NCBI GenBank assembly: GCA_043392685.1
Contig: JBHZGM010000004.1
Strand: one strand, 5' to 3'
DNA: 64,000 bases
From: Metapseudomonas sp043392685
GTDB lineage: Bacteria > Pseudomonadota > Gammaproteobacteria > Pseudomonadales > Pseudomonadaceae
Made by a program: the position numbers and the translations under genes. Below are positions 29,467-39,524 of this stretch, one piece after another. The notes under the pieces are model-generated. The model saw only the letters and a list, made by a program, of their open reading frames with translations. It was not told the origin of the DNA and made no database searches. How positions within the stretch are numbered: position 1 is the first letter of the stretch; the number at the start of each line of letters is the position of its first letter.

Positions 29467-30909
29467 TTGACCAGCTCCTGCGACATGCTCGTCTTTGGCG
29501 GTACCGGCGATCTTGCCCTGCACAAGTTGCTTCCGGCCCTCTATCACCTGCATCGCGAAGGGCGTCTGCATCCGCGGATGCGCATCCTCGCGCTGGCCCG
29601 CAACACCCTCGACCGCGACGGCTTCCGCGCCCTGGCCGAGCGCCGCTGCCGGGCCCAGGTGGCCCGCGCCGATTTCACCGCCGAATCCTGGAGCGGCTTC
29701 TCCGAGCGACTCGATTACTTCGCCATGGACGCGTCCCAGAGCGCCGATTTCGGCCGTCTGGCGCGCTACCTGGGCCCCGATCCCGGCTGCGGTCGGGTGT
29801 ACTACCTGGCCACCGCGCCCGACCTGTTCGAGGACATCGCCGCGCACCTGTCCATCGCCCGCATGGCCACGCCGCAGTCGCGCATCGTGCTGGAAAAACC
29901 CATCGGCCGTTCGCTGGAATCGGCGCAGGCGATCAATGCCGCCATCGGCAAGGTATTCGACGAATCCCAAGTGTTCCGCATCGACCACTACCTGGGCAAG
30001 GAAACCGTACAGAACCTGATGGCCCTGCGCTTCGCCAACGGTCTGTTCGAGCCGATCTGGCGCGCCGGGCACGTCGACCACGTGCAGATCAGCGTCTGCG
30101 AAACCCTCGGCGTGGAGAACCGCGGCGCCTACTACGACCGCTCCGGCGCCATGCGCGACATGGTGCAGAACCACCTGCTGCAGCTGCTCTGCCTGGTGGC
30201 CATGGAAGCGCCAGTGCGCTTCGACGCCGAAGCGGTGCGCAACGAGAAGGTGAAGATCCTCGAGGCGCTGAAACCCATCTCCGGCCAGGACGTGCGCGAC
30301 AAGACCGTGCGCGGACAGTACAGTGCCGGCAAGATCGGCGGCCAGGAAGTCCCTGCCTACTACTTCGAGAAGAACGTCGACAACGACAGCGACACCGAGA
30401 CCTACGTCGCCGTGCAGGCGGAGATCGACAACTGGCGCTGGGCCGGCGTGCCCTTCTACCTGCGCACCGGCAAGCGCCTGGCGCGCAAGTACTCGGAGAT
30501 CGTCATCCAGTTCAAGCCGGTGCCCCACCGCCTGTTCGCCGACGGCCAGGCCAACCGCCTGCTGATCCGCCTGCAGCCGGAAGAACGCATCAGCCTGCAA
30601 CTGATGGCCAAGAGCCCCGGCAAGGGCATGAACCTGGAACCGGTGGAGCTGGACCTGAACCTGGCCAAGGCCTTCAGCCACCAGCGCCGCTGGGACGCCT
30701 ACGAGCGTCTGCTGCTGGACGTGATCGAGGGCGATTCGACGCTCTTCATGCGCCGCGATGAGGTGGAAGCCGCCTGGCGCTGGGTCGACCCCATCCTCGA
30801 AGGCTGGCACGAGCACTACCAGAGCCCGCGCCCCTACCCCGCCGGCTCCACCGGCCCGGAACAAGCCCGCAGCCTGCTGGAACTGCACGGCCGCGCCTGG
30901 CACGACTGA
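29467..30909 (+). CDS. zwf: Glucose-6-phosphate 1-dehydrogenase
   Basis: Oxidises glucose 6-phosphate with NAD(P)+ to 6-phosphogluconolactone, feeding the Entner-Doudoroff and pentose phosphate routes. The 480-residue protein has the nucleotide loop DMLVFGGTGDLALHKLLPAL and the active-site signature FRIDHYLGKETVQNL. AGVPFYLRTGKRLARK is near the substrate site. I use the TTG at 29467, 7-8 bases after GGGAGA; a GTG at 29443 is the alternative. This may be one of several zwf paralogues in the genome. Confidence 0.94.
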   Translation: MTSSCDMLVFGGTGDLALHKLLPALYHLHREGRLHPRMRILALARNTLDRDGFRALAERRCRAQVARADFTAESWSGFSERLDYFAMDASQSADFGRLARYLGPDPGCGRVYYLATAPDLFEDIAAHLSIARMATPQSRIVLEKPIGRSLESAQAINAAIGKVFDESQVFRIDHYLGKETVQNLMALRFANGLFEPIWRAGHVDHVQISVCETLGVENRGAYYDRSGAMRDMVQNHLLQLLCLVAMEAPVRFDAEAVRNEKVKILEALKPISGQDVRDKTVRGQYSAGKIGGQEVPAYYFEKNVDNDSDTETYVAVQAEIDNWRWAGVPFYLRTGKRLARKYSEIVIQFKPVPHRLFADGQANRLLIRLQPEERISLQLMAKSPGKGMNLEPVELDLNLAKAFSHQRRWDAYERLLLDVIEGDSTLFMRRDEVEAAWRWVDPILEGWHEHYQSPRPYPAGSTGPEQARSLLELHGRAWHD

Positions 30910-31095
30910 GCGGCTTGGACAGTGGATGTAGAAAGCGACATCCACCCTTGCAAGATAAGCTCTCCCAAGGGTGGACCACGCTCCACCGGTCCACCATTCG
31001 TGGCCCGAGGCCGCGGCATTGCTCCAGCTCAATAATTCGCCAGAGTGGCCTCCCTAGAATCGCGCGCCCGTTCTCCAGACTCCGCGAGCCGCGCC

Positions 31096-32421
31096 ATGTA
31101 CAGCCCCGAACTGCTCTCCCCCGCCGGCACCCTCAAGGCCATGCGCTACGCCTTCGCCTACGGCGCCGATGCCGTCTACGCCGGCCAGCCGCGCTACAGC
31201 CTGCGGGTACGCAACAACGAATTCGACCACGCCAACCTGGCCCTCGGTATCCAGGAAGCCCATGCCACCGGCAAGCGCTTCTATGTGGTGGTGAACATCG
31301 CCCCGCACAACGCCAAGCTGCGCACCTTCCTCAAGGACCTGGAACCGGTGAACGCCATGGGGCCAGACGCGCTGATCATGTCCGATCCCGGCCTGATCAT
31401 GCTGGTTCGCGAACATTTCCCGCAGATGCCCATCCACCTCTCGGTACAGGCCAACGCGGTGAACTGGGCCAGCGTGAAGTTCTGGCAGCAGCAGGGGCTG
31501 AGCCGGGTGATCCTGTCCCGCGAGCTGTCCCTGGAGGAAATCGGCGAAATTCGCCAGCAGGTGCCGGACATGGAGCTGGAAGTCTTCGTCCACGGCGCCC
31601 TGTGCATGGCCTATTCCGGCCGCTGCCTGCTCTCCGGCTACCTCAATCACCGCGACCCCAACCAGGGCACCTGCACCAACGCCTGCCGCTGGCAATACGG
31701 CACCCGGCCAGCCCAAGAGGACGAACTGGGACAGGTGGTGCCCACCCTCGGCTGCGGCCAGCCGAGCGATCAGGTGGTCCTGCTGGAGGAAGCCAACCGC
31801 CCCGGCGAACTGATGTCGGCCTGGGAGGACGAGCACGGCACCTACATCATGAACTCCAAGGACCTGCGCGCCGTGCACCATGTGGAGCGTTTGCTGCAGA
31901 TGGGCGTGCATTCGCTGAAGATCGAGGGCCGCACCAAGTCGCATTTCTACGTGGCGCGCACCGCCCAGGCCTATCGCAAGGCGATTGACGACGCCCTCGC
32001 CGGCCGCCCCTTCGACCGCAGCCTGATGGACGATCTCGAATCGCTGGCCAACCGCGGCTACACCGAAGGTTTCCTGCGCCGCCACGTCCACGACGAGTAC
32101 CAGAACTACGAGCACGGCCACTCACTGTCGGAGCGCCAGCAATTCGTCGGTGAGCTGACCGGGGTGGTGCGCCAGGGGTTGGCGGAAGTGCGGGTGAAGA
32201 ATCGCTTCGCCGTCGGCGACCGCCTGCAGCTGATGACCCCGCAGGGCAACCTGGACTTCCACCTGGAAGCCCTGGAAAACCGCCATGGCGAGCGCCAGGC
32301 GGTGGCGCCGGGCGACGGCCACGTCCTGTACCTGCCGCTGCCTGCCAGCGTGGAGCTGGAGAACGCCCTGCTCCTGCGCTGGTTCAGCAGCGGCAATAGC
32401 CGCACGGCTGCCAGCGCCTGA
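31096..32421 (+). CDS. trhP: U32 peptidase-family protein, TrhP/YegQ-like tRNA hydroxylation factor
   Basis: A 441-residue U32 family protein. SPELLSPAGTLKAMRYAFAYGADAVYAG starts the barrel. CMAYSGRCLLSGYLNHRDPNQGTCTNACRW (read in parts) provides the four cysteines typical of the family, and a C-terminal beta domain completes it. The E. coli relative YegQ (TrhP) helps prephenate-dependent 5-hydroxylation of uridine 34 in tRNA, which is the likely role. I start at MYSPELL; the upstream frame is not conserved-looking. Confidence 0.88.
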   Translation: MYSPELLSPAGTLKAMRYAFAYGADAVYAGQPRYSLRVRNNEFDHANLALGIQEAHATGKRFYVVVNIAPHNAKLRTFLKDLEPVNAMGPDALIMSDPGLIMLVREHFPQMPIHLSVQANAVNWASVKFWQQQGLSRVILSRELSLEEIGEIRQQVPDMELEVFVHGALCMAYSGRCLLSGYLNHRDPNQGTCTNACRWQYGTRPAQEDELGQVVPTLGCGQPSDQVVLLEEANRPGELMSAWEDEHGTYIMNSKDLRAVHHVERLLQMGVHSLKIEGRTKSHFYVARTAQAYRKAIDDALAGRPFDRSLMDDLESLANRGYTEGFLRRHVHDEYQNYEHGHSLSERQQFVGELTGVVRQGLAEVRVKNRFAVGDRLQLMTPQGNLDFHLEALENRHGERQAVAPGDGHVLYLPLPASVELENALLLRWFSSGNSRTAASA

Positions 32422-32448
32422 TCCTCGTTCCTCCCGATTCAACTATCC

Positions 32449-32512
32449 GTAAGCGAGCTCTGTTCGCGAAGTCTCGTGCCACGGCGTTTCGCGAGCAGAG
32501 CTCGCTCCTGCA
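32449..32512. repeat. Degenerate GTAGGAGCGAGC-type palindrome
   Basis: Arms GCGAGCTCTGTTCGCGAA and TTCGCGAGCAGAGCTCGC form a long inverted repeat between convergent genes. It is a degraded relative of the elements at 15850, 16108 and 39628. Confidence 0.7.
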
Positions 32513-32524
32513 AGATCCGGCTGG

Positions 32525-35416
32525 TCAGCGCCAAAGCGCCGCAGCCTGTTCCTTGAGCAGCCGCACGAACTGGGTCGCTTCCACCGGCGGGCTGATCAGG
32601 TAGCCCTGGATCTCGTCGCAGCGCTGGCTACGCAGGAAGCTGAGCTGCTCGTGGTTTTCCACCCCTTCGGCCACCACCTTCAGCTCCAGGCTGTGGGCCA
32701 TGGCGATGATCGCGCGGGTAATGGCGGCGTCTTCACCACCAGCGGAAAGGTCGCGGATGAAGGTCTGGTCGATCTTCACGTAGTCCACCGGGAAGCGCTT
32801 GAGGTAGCTCAGGGACGAGTAGCCGGTACCGAAGTCGTCGATGGCCAGCTTCACGCCGATCCGGCGCAGCTGGTGGAAGGTGGCGATGACGTTCTCGACG
32901 TTTTCCAGCAGGTGGCTTTCGGTCAGTTCCAGCTCCAGCATTCGCGCCGGCAGGCCGGTTTCCTCCAGCACCTGGCGTACCAGGCTGACCAGGTTGCCCT
33001 GGCGCAACTGGTGCATCGACAGGTTCACCGAGACGCGGATATCCGCCAGGCCCTGGCGCTGCCATTCGCGGGCCTGCTGGCAGGCCTGGCGCAGCACGAA
33101 TTCGCCGATGGGGGCGATCAGCCCGGTTTCCTCGGCCAGGCCGATGAAGTCCCCCGGCGGCACCAGCCCCTGTTGCGGATGGCGCCAGCGCACCAGCGCC
33201 TCCGCCGCATTCAGGCTGTTGTCGGCCAGGGACAACTTGGGCTGGTAGAAGACCTCCAGCTGGCCTTCCTCGATGGCCTTGCGCAACTGGTTCTCCATCT
33301 TCAGGCGCTCCAGGGTGCAGGCCTGGAGGTTGTCGGTGAAGAATTGGAAGGTGTTGCCGCCCAGGTGCTTGGCGTGCTGCATGGCCATGTTGGCCTGGCT
33401 GATCAGGGCGGAAATGTCACGGGCGTTGTCCGGCAGCAGGCTGATGCCGAGGGAGCCGCTGATCACCAGCTCGTGGCCGCCCACGGTCATCGGCATGCGC
33501 AGCTTGCCGAGCAGGCGGCTGGCCTGGCGCGCGAGGTTGGCGACGCTGCCGTAGGCATCGAGGATCACCGCGAACTCATCGCCGGCCAGGCGCGCGATGG
33601 TGTCGGCTTCCGGCACCGCCTGGGTCAGGCGGCGGCTGACCTGGCGCAACAGTTGATCCGCCCCTTCATGGCCGAGGCTGTCGTTGAGCACCTTGAAGCG
33701 GTCCAGGTCGATGTGCAGCAGGGCCAGGCTGTGGCCGCCCTGGCGCGCGCGCTGGCTGGCTTCGTGGAGCCGGTCCTTGAACAGGACGCGGTTGGCCAGC
33801 CCGGTGAGGTCATCGTAATTGGCCAGGTAGCGCAGGCGCTCCTCCGCTTCGCGGCGGGCGGTGAGGTCGGTGAAGAAACCGACGACATGGCTGACTTGCC
33901 CCCGCGAGTCGCGCACCACATTGAGCTGCAGCCATTGCGGATAGAGCTCGCCATTCTTGCGGGTGTCCATCAGTTCGCCCTGCCAGCTGCCGCGCTGTTC
34001 CAGCTCGTCGCGGATCAGGTGGTAGCGGCGGCGGGCTTCGCGGGTGCCGATAAGGGCAGCGACGTTGCGCCCGATCACTTCTTCCTGGCGATAGCCGGTG
34101 ACCTGGCTGAACGCCGCGTTGGCCTGGATCACCCGGTAGTCCGGGTCGAGGATGATGATCCCTTCGCTGGCCGCCTCGAACACCGTCGCCGCCAGGCGCT
34201 GCTCCTCGTCCTGGAGCTTGCGCGCGGTGATGTCGCGGCGGGTGCCGAGCATGCGCAGCACCTTGCCCTGCTCGTCCCGCTCCACCACGCGGCCACGGTC
34301 TTCCACCCAGACCCAGTGACCATCGGCGTGGCGTACCCGGTAGTCGATGGCATAGCCGTCGGTGCGGCCCTTCAGGTGCTCCACCAGGGCCCGGCGCAGC
34401 AGCGGCAGGTCGTCCGGGTGCAGGCGCGGCTTGAGGTCGCTGAGCACGCGGGTGACGTCGTCTGCGTCGATGCCAAAGATGGCTTTGAGCTGTGTGTGAT
34501 GGACTTCGTCGGTTTCCAGGTTCCAGTCCCACAGGCCGAGTTCGCTGGCCTCCAGGGCCAGGGCCAGGCGCGCTTCGCTCTTCACCAGAGCGTGACTGGC
34601 ATCGGCCAACTCCAGCGTGCGCTGGGCCACGCGCATTTCCAGCTCGCCATGGGCACGGCGCAGGTCGCGCTCGGCGCGGCGGCGCTGCTCCACTTCGCGG
34701 GCCAGTTCTTCGTTGAGGCCTTCGGCGCGGCCCTTCGCCTGCTCCAGATGGCGGATCAGCGCCTGGTTCTGGAAGCGCTGCAAGAGGCTGCGCTGCACCA
34801 ACCGGTTGACCTGCCAGGCCACCACCATGAGCGAGACGGCGAAGATCACCCCGAGCACGCCCCAGCCGCGCAGCAGCGACGTATCGCCCAGCAGCAGCCA
34901 GGTGATGGCAGGCAGCAGGCAGGGCATGGCGAAGGTGAGGAAGGCGGAAAGGCTGACGGCATAGGCAACGCTGGCGGAGAGGATCGCGGCGGCGATCAGC
35001 CCGTAGACCAGCGCCTGGGTCAGGAAGGCGTCCGGCGGCACAAGGGCCACGGCGGCGAACGCCAGGGTCAGGCCAGAGGCGCCGGCACCCAGCAGGAAGG
35101 CCCTGCGCCAGCGCGGGCGGGCCTGCTCCGAGGGCAGCGCCTGCTTGAACGCAGCCACCTGGGTCAGGCGCAGGATGGCCAGCAGCACCAGCCAGATCAG
35201 CCAGCCGCCGAGCAGCAAGCTGTTGCTGTTGCCCGAGCCCCAGAGCAGGTAGGCACAGGCCAGGCCGTTGAGCAGCATGAACAGGGTCGGGATCCGGGAG
35301 CCCTGGTAAAGCAGGCGCGTGCGTTCGGCGGCAATGTCGGTCGCGAACAGCTGGCGAATCTCGCGGCTGTCAGCCAGGGACAGCGTCCGGCCGGCAGGCA
35401 TTGAATTAGCAGTCAT
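32525..35416 (-). CDS. Membrane PAS-GGDEF-EAL cyclic-di-GMP protein
   Basis: A 963-residue inner-membrane protein. Residues about 40-215 hold 6-7 membrane helices. A charged coiled coil follows (225-285), then two PAS domains (about 290-405 and 410-530), GGDEF (535-700) and EAL (705-960). The GGDEF motif reads AGDEF near residue 612. The EAL domain has EALVRWRHP, LTESHLLEN, DDFGTGYSSL and KIDQTFI, so phosphodiesterase activity is likely. Cyclase activity is possible, since AGDEF variants can be active. It is convergent with trhP and divergent from uvrD. Confidence 0.93.
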   Translation of the reverse strand: MTANSMPAGRTLSLADSREIRQLFATDIAAERTRLLYQGSRIPTLFMLLNGLACAYLLWGSGNSNSLLLGGWLIWLVLLAILRLTQVAAFKQALPSEQARPRWRRAFLLGAGASGLTLAFAAVALVPPDAFLTQALVYGLIAAAILSASVAYAVSLSAFLTFAMPCLLPAITWLLLGDTSLLRGWGVLGVIFAVSLMVVAWQVNRLVQRSLLQRFQNQALIRHLEQAKGRAEGLNEELAREVEQRRRAERDLRRAHGELEMRVAQRTLELADASHALVKSEARLALALEASELGLWDWNLETDEVHHTQLKAIFGIDADDVTRVLSDLKPRLHPDDLPLLRRALVEHLKGRTDGYAIDYRVRHADGHWVWVEDRGRVVERDEQGKVLRMLGTRRDITARKLQDEEQRLAATVFEAASEGIIILDPDYRVIQANAAFSQVTGYRQEEVIGRNVAALIGTREARRRYHLIRDELEQRGSWQGELMDTRKNGELYPQWLQLNVVRDSRGQVSHVVGFFTDLTARREAEERLRYLANYDDLTGLANRVLFKDRLHEASQRARQGGHSLALLHIDLDRFKVLNDSLGHEGADQLLRQVSRRLTQAVPEADTIARLAGDEFAVILDAYGSVANLARQASRLLGKLRMPMTVGGHELVISGSLGISLLPDNARDISALISQANMAMQHAKHLGGNTFQFFTDNLQACTLERLKMENQLRKAIEEGQLEVFYQPKLSLADNSLNAAEALVRWRHPQQGLVPPGDFIGLAEETGLIAPIGEFVLRQACQQAREWQRQGLADIRVSVNLSMHQLRQGNLVSLVRQVLEETGLPARMLELELTESHLLENVENVIATFHQLRRIGVKLAIDDFGTGYSSLSYLKRFPVDYVKIDQTFIRDLSAGGEDAAITRAIIAMAHSLELKVVAEGVENHEQLSFLRSQRCDEIQGYLISPPVEATQFVRLLKEQAAALWR

Positions 35417-35618
35417 AGGCGCTTGTTTTTGTCTTGGTCTGCCTAAGCGAGCCCGGAGCTTACCCGAGCGGAAAGAAGCTGCAATAGCTTTATGCGCGTG
35501 GTTGCAGACGAGAGCCCCCCGACTTTAGGAGGGTCGCTGGCCCGGGCACCGGCGACCGTCCAGCCGACCGGCCGGTCGTCGGTTTGCCCTGCTCCGGCCG
35601 CCCCCCTAGAATGCCGCG

Positions 35619-37799
35619 ATGCATGACGATCTCTCCCTCCTCCTGAACTCCCTCAACGACGCTCAACGCCAGGCCGTAGCGGCCCCGCTGGGGCGTCAAC
35701 TGGTGCTTGCCGGCGCCGGTTCCGGCAAGACCCGCGTGCTGGTGCACCGCATCGCCTGGCTGATCCAGGTCGAGCAGGCCTCGCCGCATTCGATCCTGTC
35801 GGTCACCTTCACCAACAAGGCCGCCGCCGAGATGCGCCAGCGCATCGAACAACTGCTGGGGATCAACCCGGCGGGCATGTGGGTCGGCACCTTCCACGGC
35901 CTGGCGCACCGCCTGCTGCGCGCCCACTGGCAGGAAGCGGGCCTGGCCGAGAACTTCCAGATCCTCGATAGCGACGACCAGCAGCGCCTGGTCAAGCGGG
36001 TGATCCGCGACCTGGGCCTTGACGAGCAGCGCTGGCCGGCACGCCAGGCGCAGTGGTTCATCAACGGGCAGAAGGACGAGGGCATCCGTCCGCAGCACAT
36101 CCAGGCCGGCGGCGACCTGTTCCTCGGCACCATGCTGAAGATCTACGAAGCCTACGAGGCCGCCTGCGCGCGCACCGGGGTGATCGACTTCTCCGAGCTG
36201 CTGCTGCGCGCCCTCGACCTCTGGCGTGACCGCCCGAGCCTGCTGGAGCACTACCAGCGGCGCTTCCGCCATGTGCTGGTGGACGAATTCCAGGACACCA
36301 ACGCCGTGCAGTACGCCTGGCTGCGCCTGCTCGCCAAGGGCGGCCAGAGCCTGATGGTGGTGGGCGACGACGACCAGTCCATCTACGGCTGGCGCGGCGC
36401 GCGGATCGAGAACATCCAACAGTTCTCCAGCGACTTCCCCGACACCGAGGTGATCCGCCTGGAACAGAACTACCGCTCCACTGCGGGCATCCTCAAGGCC
36501 GCCAACGCCCTGATCGCCAATAACCAGGGGCGCCTGGGCAAGGAACTCTGGACCGAGGGCGAGGAAGGCGAGCCTATCGGGCTCTATGCCGCCTTCAACG
36601 AACACGACGAAGCCCGCTACGTGGTGGAGAGCATCGAAAGCGCGCTGAAGGACGGCATGGCCCGCAGCGAGATCGCCATCCTCTACCGCTCCAACGCCCA
36701 GTCGCGGGTGCTGGAAGAAGCCCTGCTGCGGGAGAAGATTCCCTACCGCATCTACGGCGGCCAGCGCTTCTTCGAGCGCGCCGAGATCAAGAACGCCATG
36801 GCCTACCTGCGCCTGCTCGACGGCCGTGGCAACGACGCCGCGCTGGAACGGGTGATCAACGTACCGCCGCGCGGCATCGGCGAGAAAACCGTGGAAAGCC
36901 TCCGCGAGTTCTCCCGCGTCAACGAAGTCTCGATGTGGGAAGCGATGCGCCTGATGATCGCCAACAAGGCCCTGGCCGGCCGCGCCTCCAGCGCCCTGGC
37001 GGCGTTCATGGAGCTGATCGAGAACCTCGCTGCGAAGTGCCTGGACATGCCCCTGCACCTGATGACCCAGACGGTCATCGAGCAGAGCGGCCTGGTGGCC
37101 TACCACAAGGACGAGAAGGGCGAGAAAGGCCAGGCGCGGGTGGAAAACCTGGAGGAACTGGTCAGCGCCGCCCGCGCGTTCGAGAACGAAGAGCCCGAGG
37201 ACGACCTCACCCCGCTGCAGGCCTTCCTCAGCCACGCCTCGCTGGAGGCCGGGGAGACCCAGGCCGACGCCTTCGAGGACAGCGTGCAGCTGATGACCCT
37301 GCACAGCGCCAAGGGCCTGGAATTCCCCCTGGTGTTCCTGGTGGGCATGGAAGAAGGCCTGTTCCCGCACAAGATGAGCATGGAAGACCCGACCCGCCTG
37401 GAGGAAGAACGCCGCCTGGCCTATGTCGGTGTCACCCGCGCCATGCAGCGCCTGGTGCTGACCTACGCCGAAACCCGCCGCCTCTACGGCAGCGAGACCT
37501 ATAACAAGGTTTCGCGCTTCGTCCGCGAAGTGCCGCCGCAGCTGATCCGCGAAGTGCGCCTGAACAACAGCATCAGCCGCCCCATGGGCGCCGGCAGCCG
37601 CCACGGTTCCATCTTCGATGGCGCCGCCGTGCCGGAAACGCCCTTCTCCCTGGGCCAGCGGGTGCAGCACGCCTTGTTCGGCGAGGGCACCATCCTCAAT
37701 TTCGAAGGCGCCGGCGCCCAGGCGCGAGTGCAGGTGAAGTTCGAGAGCGAAGGCAGCAAGTGGCTGATGCTGGCCTACGCCAAGCTGCAGCCGATCTGA
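35619..37799 (+). CDS. uvrD: DNA helicase II UvrD
   Basis: Superfamily 1 3'-5' helicase for nucleotide excision and mismatch repair, 726 residues. Visible motifs: Q-motif LNDAQRQAV, Walker A GAGSGKT, VDEFQDTN (motif II), DDDQSIYGWRGA (III), LEQNYRST (IV), VQLMTLHSAKGLEF (V) and EERRLAYVGVTRA (VI). The C-terminal Tudor-like tail (GQRVQHALFGEGTILNFEG...) contacts RNA polymerase in E. coli UvrD. I see no LexA-type box upstream. Confidence 0.97.
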   Translation: MHDDLSLLLNSLNDAQRQAVAAPLGRQLVLAGAGSGKTRVLVHRIAWLIQVEQASPHSILSVTFTNKAAAEMRQRIEQLLGINPAGMWVGTFHGLAHRLLRAHWQEAGLAENFQILDSDDQQRLVKRVIRDLGLDEQRWPARQAQWFINGQKDEGIRPQHIQAGGDLFLGTMLKIYEAYEAACARTGVIDFSELLLRALDLWRDRPSLLEHYQRRFRHVLVDEFQDTNAVQYAWLRLLAKGGQSLMVVGDDDQSIYGWRGARIENIQQFSSDFPDTEVIRLEQNYRSTAGILKAANALIANNQGRLGKELWTEGEEGEPIGLYAAFNEHDEARYVVESIESALKDGMARSEIAILYRSNAQSRVLEEALLREKIPYRIYGGQRFFERAEIKNAMAYLRLLDGRGNDAALERVINVPPRGIGEKTVESLREFSRVNEVSMWEAMRLMIANKALAGRASSALAAFMELIENLAAKCLDMPLHLMTQTVIEQSGLVAYHKDEKGEKGQARVENLEELVSAARAFENEEPEDDLTPLQAFLSHASLEAGETQADAFEDSVQLMTLHSAKGLEFPLVFLVGMEEGLFPHKMSMEDPTRLEEERRLAYVGVTRAMQRLVLTYAETRRLYGSETYNKVSRFVREVPPQLIREVRLNNSISRPMGAGSRHGSIFDGAAVPETPFSLGQRVQHALFGEGTILNFEGAGAQARVQVKFESEGSKWLMLAYAKLQPI

Positions 37800-37900
37800 C
37801 CCCACAAAAATCTCCCACAAGAATCTGCCCTCTCTTCCGCCCGTCCGATGCCCCTGTCGCTTCCGCGCGCTTGGCCATACTCAGTGGCGGAGGTAATTCC

Positions 37901-38476
37901 ATGGCTCGCTCCCCCAGCGCCCAGCAGATTCTCGATTGCGCCCTGAACCTGGCCGACCAGTGCGGCTGGGAGCGGCTGCACCTGTTCGACGTGGCCAGCC
38001 AGCTCGGCGTCGGCCTCGACGCCATCGCCAAGCATTTCCGGCAGAAGGATGACCTGGTCGAAGCCTGGTTCGATCGCGCCGACCTGGCGCTGCTGGCGCG
38101 CGGCAAGAGCAGCGACCTGGCGACGCTGAACGCGGAAAAGCGCCTGGAAGAACTGCTGATGGCCTGGCTCGGCGCCCTGGCGCCGCATCGCTCCGTGACC
38201 GGGCAGATGCTGCTCTACAAGCTGGAACCCGGCCATTTCCACCTGCAGGTGCAGGGCCTGTTGCGGGTCAGCCGCACCGTGCAGTGGTGGCGCGAGGCGG
38301 CACAGCGGGAAACCCTGCATCTGTGCCGTATCGCCGAGGAAAGCTTGCTCACCGGAGCCTACCTGCGTACTTTCGTCCACTGGTTGCGCCACCCCACGGA
38401 AGACGAGGCCGACCTGCGCGCCCTGCTGCGCAGGCAATTGCGCTGCAGTCCGTTGATCCTGCTACTGCGCAGATGA
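37901..38476 (+). CDS. TetR-family regulator
   Basis: A 191-residue regulator. The N-terminal helix-turn-helix spans AQQILDCALNLADQCGWERLHLFDVASQLGVGLDAIAKHFRQKDDLVEAWFD (about residues 7-58). The rest is an all-helical ligand domain with several tryptophans and arginines. GGCGGAGG precedes the ATG by 6 bases. It is downstream of uvrD (about 100 bases) and upstream of the Tim44 gene; the target is not evident. Confidence 0.82.
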   Translation: MARSPSAQQILDCALNLADQCGWERLHLFDVASQLGVGLDAIAKHFRQKDDLVEAWFDRADLALLARGKSSDLATLNAEKRLEELLMAWLGALAPHRSVTGQMLLYKLEPGHFHLQVQGLLRVSRTVQWWREAAQRETLHLCRIAEESLLTGAYLRTFVHWLRHPTEDEADLRALLRRQLRCSPLILLLRR

Positions 38477-38600
38477 ACGGTATTGCCGGAAAAGGCCGAT
38501 TTCGCTGCCAGACAAAATCCCGAAACACTCTGCCCCTAGCTATCGCGCCACTGACTGTGCAGCATGGCGCGCGTAGTTTCATAACCAAGAGAAGCCTCTG

Positions 38601-39455
38601 ATGCGCCGATTCCTCAGTATTGCCCTGGCCCTCTGCGTCGGCTTGACGCTGAGTCTGGATGTCAACGCCGCCAAGCGTATGGGCGGCGGCAAGTCCTTTG
38701 GCTCCGCGCCGACTCACCAGACCCGCCAGGCAGCCCCCGCCCAGCAAACCCCGAATACCGCCGCACCGGCCGCAGCCGGCAAGGCCGCCGCTGCAAGCGG
38801 CGCCTCCCGCTGGCTGGGCCCGCTGGCCGGCATCGCCGCCGGTGGCCTGCTCGCCTCCATGTTCATGGGCGACGGCTTCGACGGCATGCAGATCTTCGAC
38901 TTCCTCATCATCGGCCTGATCGCCTTCCTGATCTTCCGCTTCCTGGCCGCACGCAAACGCGCCCAGCAGCAGGGCCACCCGGCCATGGCCGGCCACGCGC
39001 CGTTCCAGCGTGAAATGCCGCAGATGCCGCAACAGGCACCGATCTTCGGCAGCGCCGCTCCGGCAGCCCAGCCGGCCTTCAATGCCCCGAGCTGGTTCAA
39101 CGAGCAGCGTTTCGTCGAAGCCGGCCGCGAGCACTTCATGGCCCTGCAGCAGCACTGGGATGCGGCGGAGATGGACAAAATCGCCGAGTTCGTCACCCCG
39201 CAGATGCTGAACTTCCTCAAGGAAGAACGCGCCAGCCTGGGCGACGCCTACCAGTCCACCTACATCGACAACCTGCAGGTGCAACTGGACGGCATCGACG
39301 ACCTGGCCGACAAGACCGTCGCCACCCTGACCTTCAGCGGCATCTCCAAATCCTCTCGCTTCGACCAGGGCGAGGCGTTCAGCGAAAGCTGGCGCATGGA
39401 GCGCGTGCACGGCGACAACCAGCCCTGGCTGGTGGCCGGCATCCGTCAGAACTGA
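38601..39455 (+). CDS. Tim44-domain (Tim44-like) secreted or membrane protein
   Basis: A 284-residue protein with a signal peptide (MRRFLSIALALCVGLTLSLDVNAA), an alanine/proline/glutamine-rich linker, and hydrophobic segments around residues 75-115 (WLGPLAGIAAGGLLASMFMG, FDFLIIGLIAFLIFRFLA). The C-terminal Tim44-like domain starts at FVEAGREHFMALQQHWDAAEMDKIAEFVTPQML. Bacterial members are envelope proteins of unknown role. A classic terminator follows. Confidence 0.88.
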   Translation: MRRFLSIALALCVGLTLSLDVNAAKRMGGGKSFGSAPTHQTRQAAPAQQTPNTAAPAAAGKAAAASGASRWLGPLAGIAAGGLLASMFMGDGFDGMQIFDFLIIGLIAFLIFRFLAARKRAQQQGHPAMAGHAPFQREMPQMPQQAPIFGSAAPAAQPAFNAPSWFNEQRFVEAGREHFMALQQHWDAAEMDKIAEFVTPQMLNFLKEERASLGDAYQSTYIDNLQVQLDGIDDLADKTVATLTFSGISKSSRFDQGEAFSESWRMERVHGDNQPWLVAGIRQN

Positions 39456-39474
39456 TCGCTGGCGCAGTGAAAAT

Positions 39475-39499
39475 ACCCCGGGCTTGTCCCGGGGTTTTT
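39475..39499 (+). terminator. Rho-independent terminator of the Tim44-domain gene
   Basis: Stem ACCCCGGG / CCCGGGGT with loop CTTGT followed by TTTTT. Confidence 0.95.
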
Positions 39500-39524
39500 C
39501 ATTTGGCTATGTCTGCGTCAGTAG

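Noticed and set aside
35417..35618. LexA box upstream of uvrD
   Set aside because: No CTG-N10-CAG palindrome of SOS type was found between the two divergent genes.
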